Translations under genes and position numbers: made by a program
From: Gemmatimonadota bacterium
GTDB taxonomy: Bacteria > Gemmatimonadota > Gemmatimonadetes > Longimicrobiales > Gaopeijiaceae
Direction of reading: 5' to 3'
Assembly (NCBI GenBank): GCA_016209995.1
Contig: JACQVC010000353.1
Span: 1 to 5,133 of the forward strand
Length of the DNA: 5,133 nt
Notes under the pieces: generated by a model
Seen by the model: the letters and a program-made list of their open reading frames with translations, nothing else
Database searches by the model: none
What the model was told of the DNA's origin: nothing
In this document: positions 1 through 5,133 of the stretch, one piece after another
How positions within the stretch are numbered: position 1 is the stretch's first letter
Layout: the number at the start of each line of letters is the position of its first letter

Positions 1-1
1 G

Positions 2-307
2 GGCCCCTGGGCGGCGCTCACGCTGCCGGCCGACACGCTCGCGCGCGTCACGCTCTTGGTGACCGACGTCGTCATGCCGGACATGAGCGGGGTGGCGCTG
101 TACGCGCAGCTGGCGCGCCGGGCGCCCCGGCTGCGCGTGCTCTACATGTCGGGGTACGCGAAGAACACCGTCGAAATTCCGGAAGCCCTGTTTCTGGAAA
201 AGCCGTACTCGCTCGAGGGCCTCGTCGGCCGCGTCCAGACGGTGCTCGACGACTCGGTGCCGGCCGCCACTGCGGACGCAGTCGGGGCGCGGCGGATTCA
301 CGACTGA
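2..307 (+). CDS. Receiver (REC) domain, C-terminal end of a response regulator or hybrid histidine kinase (5' partial)
   Basis: The gene enters from the left edge, open in frame from base 2, and ends at TGA 305-307. Visible: hydrophobic strand LLVTD with the phospho-acceptor Asp at bases 65-67, followed by VVMPDMSG, the usual beta3-alpha3 loop. Next comes RVLYMSGYA, carrying the conserved Ser/Thr position of beta4, and then FLEKPYS with the invariant Lys and cis-Pro of beta5. The last helix (LEGLVGRVQTVLDD) is followed by an unconserved Ala-rich tail of about 20 residues. In this family the Asp is phosphorylated by a histidine kinase, or by the kinase part of the same protein. A REC domain at the extreme C-terminus with the MSGY and KPYS signatures is commonest in PAS-type hybrid sensor kinases, so that is my preferred reading, but the N-terminal part lies outside the window. 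A stand-alone regulator is possible. The gene converges on the minus-strand genes to its right. Confidence 0.85.
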   Translation, partial: GPWAALTLPADTLARVTLLVTDVVMPDMSGVALYAQLARRAPRLRVLYMSGYAKNTVEIPEALFLEKPYSLEGLVGRVQTVLDDSVPAATADAVGARRIHD

Positions 308-338
308 GGCGGCGCCTCCGTGCGCCGGGAGGGGCCTC
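306..338 (+). terminator. Weak GC-rich hairpin at the end of the receiver-domain gene
   Basis: GGCGC at 311-315 pairs with GCGCC at 322-326 around a 6-nt loop, and GAGGC at 306-310 can pair with GCCTC at 334-338, leaving a 7-nt bulge. It starts inside the stop codon. There is no following T-run, so it is at best an imperfect intrinsic terminator. Short GC-rich hairpins arise easily by chance in DNA of this composition. Confidence 0.2.
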
Positions 339-415
339 TCAGGCCGGCGAACGTTTCCAGCGAGTTTCCACAGACCGCGAGTGACCCCCGACCCGCCCAC
401 CCTGACCCCGATTCT

Positions 416-443
416 CCAGTAAGGGTGTACCAGTAAGGGCGTA
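416..443. repeat. Tandem duplication of a 14-bp unit
   Basis: CCAGTAAGGGTGTA (416-429) is followed at once by CCAGTAAGGGCGTA (430-443), identical at 13 of 14 positions. It lies just outside the stop codon of the minus-strand gene that ends at 447, that is, at the left border of the integrase-associated segment. It could mark an attachment or insertion border, or be a simple local duplication. I could not find a second copy near the right border. The rest of 308-446 holds no gene that I can support. Confidence 0.6.
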
Positions 444-446
444 GGA

Positions 447-994
447 CTAATAGTATTTGTGTAGTGGTTTGCGTGGTGGACGGGGGAGCGCCGTGAAGTT
501 GTCACCGCCGTGCCAGTACGCAGCAGGGTCATCGAGCGCTGCCGCTACGTCCCGGTATACGTCTGTGGGCTTGGGAATTCCAGCGGCTTCGTACACGATG
601 TCCAAAACCTGCGCGAAGGCGCCGTCGGGCGACTTGATCAACGGAATCCCGATGTCGGCCAACCGGCTTCCAACCCACTGCGCGATAAGCACGCGCTGGC
701 GAACGGACTTCCGACCGCGCTTGCCCTTCGACGCGGTGCGGGCTCCCTTTTCCCACTCACGCGCATCGTGCGAGAGGTTTACGAGTGTGGCGCGGATGTC
801 GGTTACGGGCTGTCGAGGCTCATTCCTTTTTGGATAGCGTTTCGCGAAGTTGAAAGTGGCGCCACGGAGGGGTCGTATCCGCGGGGAAGATCAGCAAGAG
901 CGACTGCCTCTCGAATAACCGCACCGGCATTTTCGAGCTCCCTATTATCAACCAGATCTTGGGTGAACCGTGTCCAGCGCGGTACGCTCGCCAC
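447..994 (-). pseudogene. Unrecognised small gene coupled to the integrase, broken by a frameshift
   Basis: The GTG at 994-992 shares its G with the integrase stop TAG (TAGTG), with a purine-rich AGGCGGCGGG just upstream, so translational coupling was likely. The first frame reads about 60 residues (with NRELENAG and VIREAVALAD) to a TAA at 803-805. The protein-like sequence then continues in the -1 frame: TDIRATLVNL, a basic stretch (SKGKRGRKSVRQR), then VLIAQWVGSRLADIGIPL, DGAFAQVLDIVYEAAG and TDVYRDVAAALDDP, ending with TAG at 447-449. The second frame has no start codon before a GTG at 692, which is well inside the conserved-looking part, so one gene split by an indel is the best reading. 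Restoring one A in the A5 run (minus strand, 831-827) would give a single 182-residue protein; the shift could also lie elsewhere between about 805 and 892. No family recognised: no signal peptide, membrane segment or catalytic motif is evident. The basic central stretch might bind nucleic acid, but this is speculation. Third positions are less GC-rich than in the flanking kinase gene, consistent with imported DNA. Confidence 0.5.
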
Positions 995-2029
995 TACCCG
1001 CCGCCTGTCGCGCCGAACGGCAGCACCTTGCCGCCATCCTTCCGTTCGCAAATGGCCGCCAGCATTCGCGCCCAGGTGTCGAGCGCGATGCGCTTTTCGC
1101 GGTCGTAGGCGTACCGGTTGTAGACCATCGTTGCCCGCGGCCCGCCCTCGGCGTGATTGAGGACCTTCGCGATGTCCGCTTGCGAGATGCCGGCATCTGC
1201 CATCTTCGTCGCGGCCGTGCGCCGCAAGTCGTGGCCGCGGAAATCGAACGCCCCAATCGTGGCGTCCGTCCCCCTCAGCGTCGCCAGCACACGCGCCCGG
1301 ATGCGCCGTCCGGCCTTCTTCACGTCGCCGATCGGCCGGCTTCCGCTCCGCCCCGGAAACACGTAGTCGCAGCCCTCAAGCCGTGGCAGTGTGCTGAGGA
1401 TGTCCTGTGCGGCCGGCGTCAGGAACACGCGATGCGCCCGCTTGTTCTTCGTCGCCGTGCTCGGCAGCGTGAGCCAGTCGCCGTCGATGTCCGTCCAGCG
1501 CAGGCGTGCGAGCTCGCCACCCCGTTGCGCCGTGAGCAGCCGCAGGCGCATCAGCGCACAGAGTGTCGGCGGTTCGGCCTCACAGGCCGCCCAGACGAGC
1601 CGAATCTCCTCGTCCGTCAGGACGCGCTCGCGGGACCGCTCGGCGCCGGGCTTCGGAATGCGCGCCGCGGTCGGCAATCGTTTCGACGAGCTCCCGCACC
1701 TCACGTCGCGCGATCTCTCCCACCTTCCGCGAGCGCCAGGCGGGCAAGACGTCCGCCTCCAGAATGCGTTCGTCCTCTCGCCAGCTTCGCTTGTGGCGCT
1801 TCGCGTGGCGGGCAAGGTATTCCTTGGCGAGGTCACCGAACGTCTCGCCCAATCGAGCCGCCTGCTTCATGGCTGCGGGGTCGGTGTGCGTGGTGGCGAC
1901 GTGGCCGAGCGCGTTCGCCGCCGCCTTGCGCGCGTTGACGAGGCTCACCGTTGGATAGGCGCCGAGCGTCAACCGACGCAGGCGCCCGCGGCGACCCCCC
2001 TCGACGCGGGCCATCCCGACCAATCTGCA
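994..2029 (-). pseudogene. Tyrosine recombinase (phage-type integrase) remnant, 5'-truncated and internally deleted
   Basis: Site-specific recombinase of the kind with an N-terminal DUF4102-like arm, a core-binding domain and a C-terminal catalytic domain, which inserts and excises genomic islands. Right part (about 2023-1660): RRLTLGAYPTVSL, the end of the arm domain, then a core-binding segment (GETFGDLAKEYLARHAK, KRSWREDERIL, REVRELVETIADRGA). Left part, in another frame (about 1665-994): AARIPKPG, VLTDEEIRLVW and the catalytic domain. All catalytic residues are visible: Arg in TAQRGGEL (1524-1522), HDLRRT, the second His in VLNHAEGG and the Tyr of VYNRY (1122-1120). It ends naturally with TAG at 996-994. 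Two lesions: the first 40 or so residues expected of the family are missing, with an in-frame TGA at 2032-2030, and the stretch normally linking ADRGA to AARIPKPG (about 30 residues in relatives as I recall them) is absent, with a frame change at 1660-1668. The product cannot be an active full-length integrase. A sequencing error alone would not explain the missing residues. Confidence 0.85.
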
Positions 2030-2031
2030 TC

Positions 2032-2067
2032 ACGGGCCTGCACAGGTCATACCTGTGCAAGGCCCGT
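2032..2067 (-). repeat. Near-perfect 16-bp stem-loop downstream of the kinase gene
   Basis: On the plus strand ACGGGCCTGCACAGGT (2032-2047), loop CAT (2048-2050), then the complementary arm 2051-2067 with one unpaired A at 2060. All 16 pairs are Watson-Crick. It begins 33 bases beyond the kinase stop codon in the direction of kinase transcription, and directly abuts the truncated start of the integrase remnant; the stop that closes the integrase frame overlaps its base. It could end kinase transcription, though no T-run follows, or it could be a recombination or protein-binding site at the edge of the inserted element. Confidence 0.6.
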
Positions 2068-2076
2068 CGTCATTTG

Positions 2077-2100
2077 CGTCGGGGCGCGGGTGGACCGACG
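2077..2100 (-). terminator. Second small hairpin immediately after the kinase stop codon
   Basis: CGTCGG (2077-2082) and CCGACG (2095-2100) are perfectly complementary around a 12-nt GC-rich loop. The base of the stem touches the kinase stop codon (2103-2101). It may act together with the larger hairpin at 2032-2067 as a transcript-end structure. There is no T-run, so the terminator role is tentative. Confidence 0.25.
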
Positions 2101-4362
2101 TCAGGCCGCGGCCTGCATGTACTTCTTGTAGGTGGTCCCGTAATAGCGTGAATAGTAGTACTTGTTCCGGACCAGATCGACCCGGTTCAGCACCACGCCG
2201 AGAAGCGAGGGCCGGCTCGGCGCCAGCGTTTCGAGGACCCGGTCGACGTGGTGGCGGGTCGTCATCTCGGATCCAAGCACCAGCACCACGCCTGAGACCC
2301 ACGGCGTGAGGATCAGCGGGTCGGTCACGGCCAGGACCGGCGGCGTGTCCACGATCACCCACTCGAACGGCCCGCTGCGCGCGTTGGCCATCAGTGCGCT
2401 CATCCGGAGCGAGGCGAGCAGTTCCGAGGGGTTCGTTGGTGTCTGACCTGCCGTCATGATCCACAGATTCGGATCCGCGAGGCGATGAACGACGCGGTGA
2501 GCCGGTGCGCGGCCGGTCAACACGTCCGAGAGTCCGTGGGCGTTGTCCAGGCTGAAGTTCGCGTGAACCCCCGGCCGGCGCATGTCGGCATCGACGAGCA
2601 GGACCCGGGCGCCGCCATGCGCCAGCGTGCGCGCAACGTTGCAGGCGGTCGTGGTCTTGCCTTCGAGCGGCTGGGCACTCGTAATCAGGATGACGCGCTT
2701 GCCCTCGGCGGCCGAGAGCGCCAGCGTCGTCCGTAGCGCCCGGAAGGCCTCACCGAACGGGTCCACCGCCGAGTGCAACACGGCGGGCGCCTTGCGCCCC
2801 TTGACAGCCGGAATCAGGCTCAGGAGCGGGAGCTTGAGCCGCCGCACGTCTTCCGGCGTCTTGACCGTATCGTCAAGGTGATCGATGGCGAAGACCAGGC
2901 CCAGGGCCAACACGAGCCCCGCCAAAGCCGCCAGCGTGAGAGCCCGCCCCGGATTTGGGGCGAACGGCTGAGCGGGAACCCTGGCCTGCTCGATGACCCG
3001 GACGTTGTTGCCTCGACTGTTGTTGGCGACCTGCAGCTCTTTCTCGCGCTGCAGCAACGTTTCGTACAACTGGCGGTTGCTTTGCGCTTCCCGCTCGAGC
3101 ACCGTGTACCCGACGCTCTTGCGGTTCAGATCCATCGCCGCCCGCTTCTGGTCCTCGAGGGCCTCCACGAGCGTGCGCTCTTCGGCGATCGCCGAGCGAT
3201 ATTCGCTCCGGATTGCCTCGACGGCGCGCGCCACTTCGAGCGTGAGCTGCGACGACACGTCCTCAAGGCTGGCGTTCACCTTGATGATATCGGGGTACTT
3301 GTCGCCGTACCGCTGGGCGAGGGTCGCCTTTTCACGCTGCAGGTCGGCGAGCCGTGTCTTGATCGACTGCAAGTAGACGTTCTGGAGGATGGCCGGTATC
3401 GACTCGGGTGCCGCCGTCGGGCCCAGCGCCTGGACCTGCTGGTACAGGGCCTCTTTTTGAACGCGGTTCGTCTTGGCGCGCGTGACCGCGTCGTTGAGCT
3501 GGTTCAGGCGGGCCACGACGATGTTCTGGCGGTCCTCGAGCGAGAGCGCGTCGTGCGACTCACGGTACTCTGCGAGGGCCCGCTCGCCGTCCTCGACCTT
3601 CTGCTGCTGCCGCGCGAGTTCGCCGGCCAGCCACCGCAGGCTGTTCTCGGTCGTGCGAAGGCGCAGCTCGAGATTCTGCGCCACGTACTCCTCGAGGAGC
3701 GCGTTGGCCGCCTGCGCGGCAAACTGGGGATCGGTCGCCACGAAAGTCACGTTGACGAGGTGGCTCTCGAGAATCGGCTTCACCGAAATCCGCTGCGCGA
3801 AGGCATCGGCCAGCTGATCGAGATCCGGATGCGCGTGTGATGCGGCAACCGGCGGTGCTGCGGATTGCGGCAGCGCGGCACGAACCGCGTCGGTGAGCAT
3901 CAGACGCAACCGCCCGACCGGTGTCGGCTGCGGCCCACGGCCGGTGAACTCCGGCACGCGCGCGAGGTGGAGCTTCTCGGCGACACGGCGCGCGAGTTCG
4001 TGGCCGGTCAGAATCCGATACTGCGTCTGATAGTACGGCGCGGAATCCGTGAGGGGCTCGAGCGCGGTGCCGTCACCGAACCCCGCAATCGCGGCCATCC
4101 GCTCGTCTTCGATGATGAGCTGCGCCTGCGCCGAGAACAGGGGGATGGTGGAATAGGTCTTGAGAGCCGTGCCGATCATGACGAGCAGGAAGATCGAGGC
4201 AATCAGGTACCGATGCCGGTAAATGGAATTGAGCCGGTCGAGCAGGCTGGTGTCAGCCTGCAGCGGCCGTGGCGTCGGTGCCCAGCGGGCAAGCCCCGCC
4301 TTGGCGGGTTCGGAATGGGCGCTGTTCTCCGTCACAACCCCGCATGTCTGAGCATGGAACAT
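2101..4362 (-). CDS. Wzc/ExoP-type bacterial tyrosine kinase with Wzz chain-length domain (exopolysaccharide co-polymerase)
   Basis: Inner-membrane protein of 753 residues that in this family controls polysaccharide chain length and export through cycles of tyrosine autophosphorylation. Order: cytoplasmic N-tail (1-50), membrane helix 1 (about 52-68), Wzz-like periplasmic domain (about 70-215), long coiled-coil segment (about 225-450, rich in Q/E/R/L), proline-rich PAQPFAPNPGR (463-473), membrane helix 2 (about 474-493), then the cytoplasmic kinase. In the kinase: EAFRALR (538-544) matches the ExxRxxR oligomerisation motif; Walker A is SAQPLEGKTT (562-571; Lys569, Thr570); Walker A' is LLVDADMRR (588-596); Walker B is WVIVDTPP (668-675; Asp672). 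The C-terminal tyrosine cluster has seven Tyr (735, 736, 737, 740, 741, 745, 748). All hallmark elements are present, so kinase activity is expected. The length is usual for one-chain proteobacterial-type BY-kinases. ATG 4362 is preferred because AGGGA (4376-4372) lies 9 nt upstream; a GTG at residue 10 has no good ribosome site. The gene is divergent from the ATPase gene at 4667. Confidence 0.93.
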   Translation of the reverse strand: MFHAQTCGVVTENSAHSEPAKAGLARWAPTPRPLQADTSLLDRLNSIYRHRYLIASIFLLVMIGTALKTYSTIPLFSAQAQLIIEDERMAAIAGFGDGTALEPLTDSAPYYQTQYRILTGHELARRVAEKLHLARVPEFTGRGPQPTPVGRLRLMLTDAVRAALPQSAAPPVAASHAHPDLDQLADAFAQRISVKPILESHLVNVTFVATDPQFAAQAANALLEEYVAQNLELRLRTTENSLRWLAGELARQQQKVEDGERALAEYRESHDALSLEDRQNIVVARLNQLNDAVTRAKTNRVQKEALYQQVQALGPTAAPESIPAILQNVYLQSIKTRLADLQREKATLAQRYGDKYPDIIKVNASLEDVSSQLTLEVARAVEAIRSEYRSAIAEERTLVEALEDQKRAAMDLNRKSVGYTVLEREAQSNRQLYETLLQREKELQVANNSRGNNVRVIEQARVPAQPFAPNPGRALTLAALAGLVLALGLVFAIDHLDDTVKTPEDVRRLKLPLLSLIPAVKGRKAPAVLHSAVDPFGEAFRALRTTLALSAAEGKRVILITSAQPLEGKTTTACNVARTLAHGGARVLLVDADMRRPGVHANFSLDNAHGLSDVLTGRAPAHRVVHRLADPNLWIMTAGQTPTNPSELLASLRMSALMANARSGPFEWVIVDTPPVLAVTDPLILTPWVSGVVLVLGSEMTTRHHVDRVLETLAPSRPSLLGVVLNRVDLVRNKYYYSRYYGTTYKKYMQAAA

Positions 4363-4392
4363 GCCAGTTTATCCCTATTAAGAAACGGGGTA

Positions 4393-4423
4393 TTTATATG
4401 ACTGTATAGGACATGGCAGTCAA
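4393..4423 (-). promoter_or_regulatory. Candidate promoter of the tyrosine-kinase gene, with small palindromes
   Basis: On the minus strand TTGACT (4423-4418, five of six to the -35 consensus) is followed after 19 nt by TATAAA (4398-4393, five of six to the -10 consensus), in the only clearly AT-rich stretch of the window. The spacing is 2 nt longer than ideal, so activity may be weak or activator-dependent. GTCAACAAGTGAC (4419-4431) is a palindrome with 4-bp arms overlapping the -35, and TATATGACTGTATA (4395-4408 region) is an imperfect TATA-flanked dyad beside the -10; either could be an operator. The start codon is about 30 bases downstream of the -10. Confidence 0.4.
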
Positions 4424-4498
4424 CAAGTGACGGTCCCGTGGCGCGAAATAAGACAGTCCACTCACAGAATTCGTGCTGCTCCCAAGCTGCAGCGGGTC

Positions 4499-4592
4499 TT
4501 CCGCAAATCCTGTCGTTCTCAGGCTGGACCCTCGCAGAAAGGGAAGGTTTCGACCGATAGTACACGGGAGAAGCCCGTCTCGATTTGCGGGA
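4499..4592 (+). other. Nested inverted repeats in the leader of the ATPase gene; possible structured RNA
   Basis: CCGCAAATC (4501-4509) and GATTTGCGG (4582-4590) are perfect 9-bp complements 72 nt apart, extendable to TTCC/GGGAA with one bulged G. Between the arms lie four short hairpins in a row: CCTG/CAGG (4509-4523, sharing C4509 with the outer arm), CCCT/AGGG (4529-4543), GGT-TTCG-ACC (4546-4555) and ACGGG/CCCGT (4564-4578). If transcribed rightwards this is the 5' leader of the ATPase gene and could form a multibranched fold. I do not recognise a known riboswitch class. The four inner hairpins are individually short enough to be chance. No convincing promoter for the rightward gene was found, and no gene is supported between 4363 and 4666. 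Confidence 0.3.
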
Positions 4593-4666
4593 ACCCCTTG
4601 TCTATTCATCCCCTCGGCCCACGCTCGAACCAACCCGGTTCCGAGGACCAGTCGTCGCTGCTGCCG

Positions 4667-5133
4667 ATGCGAGTCGCCCACGACGAGGCTCCAGGGGTGC
4701 CGGCATCCCCCTCGCTGACCTACGAGCCCTACTACGGGCTCCTCGAGAAGCCCTTCAGCCTGTCGGCCGATCCCCGGTTTCTCTACCGCAGCCCGTCGCA
4801 CGCCCCGGCCTTTGACGATCTGGACGCGGCGATTCGCCGGCGCGAAGGGTTGATCGTGCTGACCGGCGACATCGGGACCGGCAAGACGACGTTGTGTCGC
4901 GCGGTGCTCGACCAACTCGGCCGTAAGACCTTCAGCACATTCGTGCCGGATCCGTTCGTGACGCGCAACGACCTGCTGAAGATGATCCTGATCGACTTTG
5001 GCGTCATGTCGATCGACGACTTGAGAAGCGGCCCGATGCAGCGTGCCTCACGGCCCGATCTCAGCTATCCGCTCTACGAGTTTCTCGACAGCCTCGTCCC
5101 GCTTCAGGCTTTTGCGGTGCTCGTGATCGACGA
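4667..5133 (+). CDS. ExeA/GspA-like AAA ATPase, polysaccharide or exosortase-locus type (3' partial)
   Basis: The first 155 codons of an AAA-type ATPase, running off the right edge. Seen: the family opening YEPYYGLLEKPFSLSADPRFLY (residues 19-40), Walker A GDIGTGKTT (67-75), the segment FVPDPFVTRNDLLKMIL, and the beginning of Walker B, VLVID, at the very end. Proteins of this type include ExeA/GspA of type II secretion and the putative secretion ATPase found in PEP-CTERM/exosortase polysaccharide loci; they hydrolyse ATP on the cytoplasmic side of the inner membrane. The neighbouring divergent Wzc-type kinase favours the polysaccharide-locus subtype, but any C-terminal domain that would separate the subtypes is outside the window. 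Start uncertain: ATG 4667 has no clear ribosome site, whereas GTG 4697 has GAGG (4685-4688) 8 nt upstream and would start 8 residues before the conserved YEPYYG. The frame is also open further upstream, with TTG 4598 as a less likely start. Confidence 0.88.
   Translation, partial: MRVAHDEAPGVPASPSLTYEPYYGLLEKPFSLSADPRFLYRSPSHAPAFDDLDAAIRRREGLIVLTGDIGTGKTTLCRAVLDQLGRKTFSTFVPDPFVTRNDLLKMILIDFGVMSIDDLRSGPMQRASRPDLSYPLYEFLDSLVPLQAFAVLVID

Larger units (their letters stand above)
447..2029 (-). mobile_element. Remnant of an integrative element (integrase plus one accessory gene)
   Basis: The segment consists of the broken integrase and the broken gene coupled to it. It lies between two convergent genes that belong to other functions (a receiver-domain gene and a polysaccharide tyrosine kinase). 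Its borders are marked by a tandem 14-bp duplication on the left (416-443) and a strong stem-loop on the right (2032-2067). No tRNA target, matching attL/attR pair or further cargo is visible. The limits given are those of the coding remnants, not proven element ends. Confidence 0.5.

Noticed and set aside
308..446. tRNA or tmRNA gene as integration target
   Set aside because: No cloverleaf, T-loop-like GTTCRANNC or CCA end could be found next to the element on either side.
970..1938. Long plus-strand open frame (322 codons) opposite the integrase
   Set aside because: It mirrors the clearly homologous integrase on the minus strand, is extremely Arg/Pro-rich and has no recognisable motif; typical antisense shadow in GC-rich DNA.
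416..2067. Matching attL/attR direct repeats flanking the element
   Set aside because: Comparing 308-446 with 2030-2100 by eye gave no shared stretch longer than a few bases.
2102..2115. Perfect 14-bp palindrome CAGGCCGCGGCCTG at the kinase 3' end
   Set aside because: It is explained by the codons for the Ala-Ala-Ala tail plus part of the stop; no independent sign of function.
2773..3840. Plus-strand open frame (355 codons) opposite the tyrosine kinase
   Set aside because: It lies wholly inside the kinase gene, whose domains and motifs are unambiguous; composition is that of an antisense shadow.
4561..4580. Resemblance of ACACGGGAGAAGCCCG to the 3' part of guanidine-I or other riboswitches
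   Set aside because: The other conserved core elements of those classes are not visible, so the match is too short to call.
4394..4915. Minus-strand open frame overlapping the ATPase start and intergenic region
   Set aside because: It runs opposite the Walker A region of the ATPase, and its translation shows no conserved pattern.

Overview
The window is GC-rich, with strongly G/C-ended codons in its main genes. The gene content (a Wzc/ExoP-type tyrosine kinase beside an ExeA/GspA-like ATPase, and a truncated receiver domain) resembles exopolysaccharide loci of Acidobacteriota or Deltaproteobacteria. That assignment is an inference from gene style; no marker gene is present to fix it.

Layout. 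(1) 2-307, plus strand: the 3' end of a gene ending in a response-regulator receiver domain. (2) 308-446: a non-coding gap with a weak hairpin and a tandem 14-bp duplication. (3) 447-2029, minus strand: a decayed integrative element. It holds a tyrosine recombinase that has lost its N-terminus and carries an internal frameshifting deletion, followed by a small unrecognised gene that overlaps the integrase stop (TAGTG) and is itself broken by a frameshift, most simply at an A5 run. (4) 2030-2100: a short spacer with a near-perfect 16-bp stem-loop and a second hairpin. (5) 2101-4362, minus strand: a complete 753-residue bacterial tyrosine kinase fused to a Wzz-type chain-length co-polymerase. 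(6) 4363-4666: a divergent intergenic region with a candidate kinase promoter and, further right, nested inverted repeats that could fold as a leader RNA. (7) 4667 to the right edge, plus strand: the start of an ExeA-like AAA ATPase, cut just after its Walker B aspartate.

How the genes fit together. The kinase and the ATPase diverge from a shared regulatory region of about 300 bp, and both are of types found in polysaccharide assembly and export loci, including those with exosortase. The integrase remnant lies directly downstream of the kinase, between it and the convergent receiver-domain gene, so it looks like a later insertion that was then inactivated. I see no CRISPR array, tRNA, rRNA or intact insertion sequence. 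I found no convincing new system; the most unusual parts are the integrase remnant with its coupled unknown gene and the possible structured leader of the ATPase gene.
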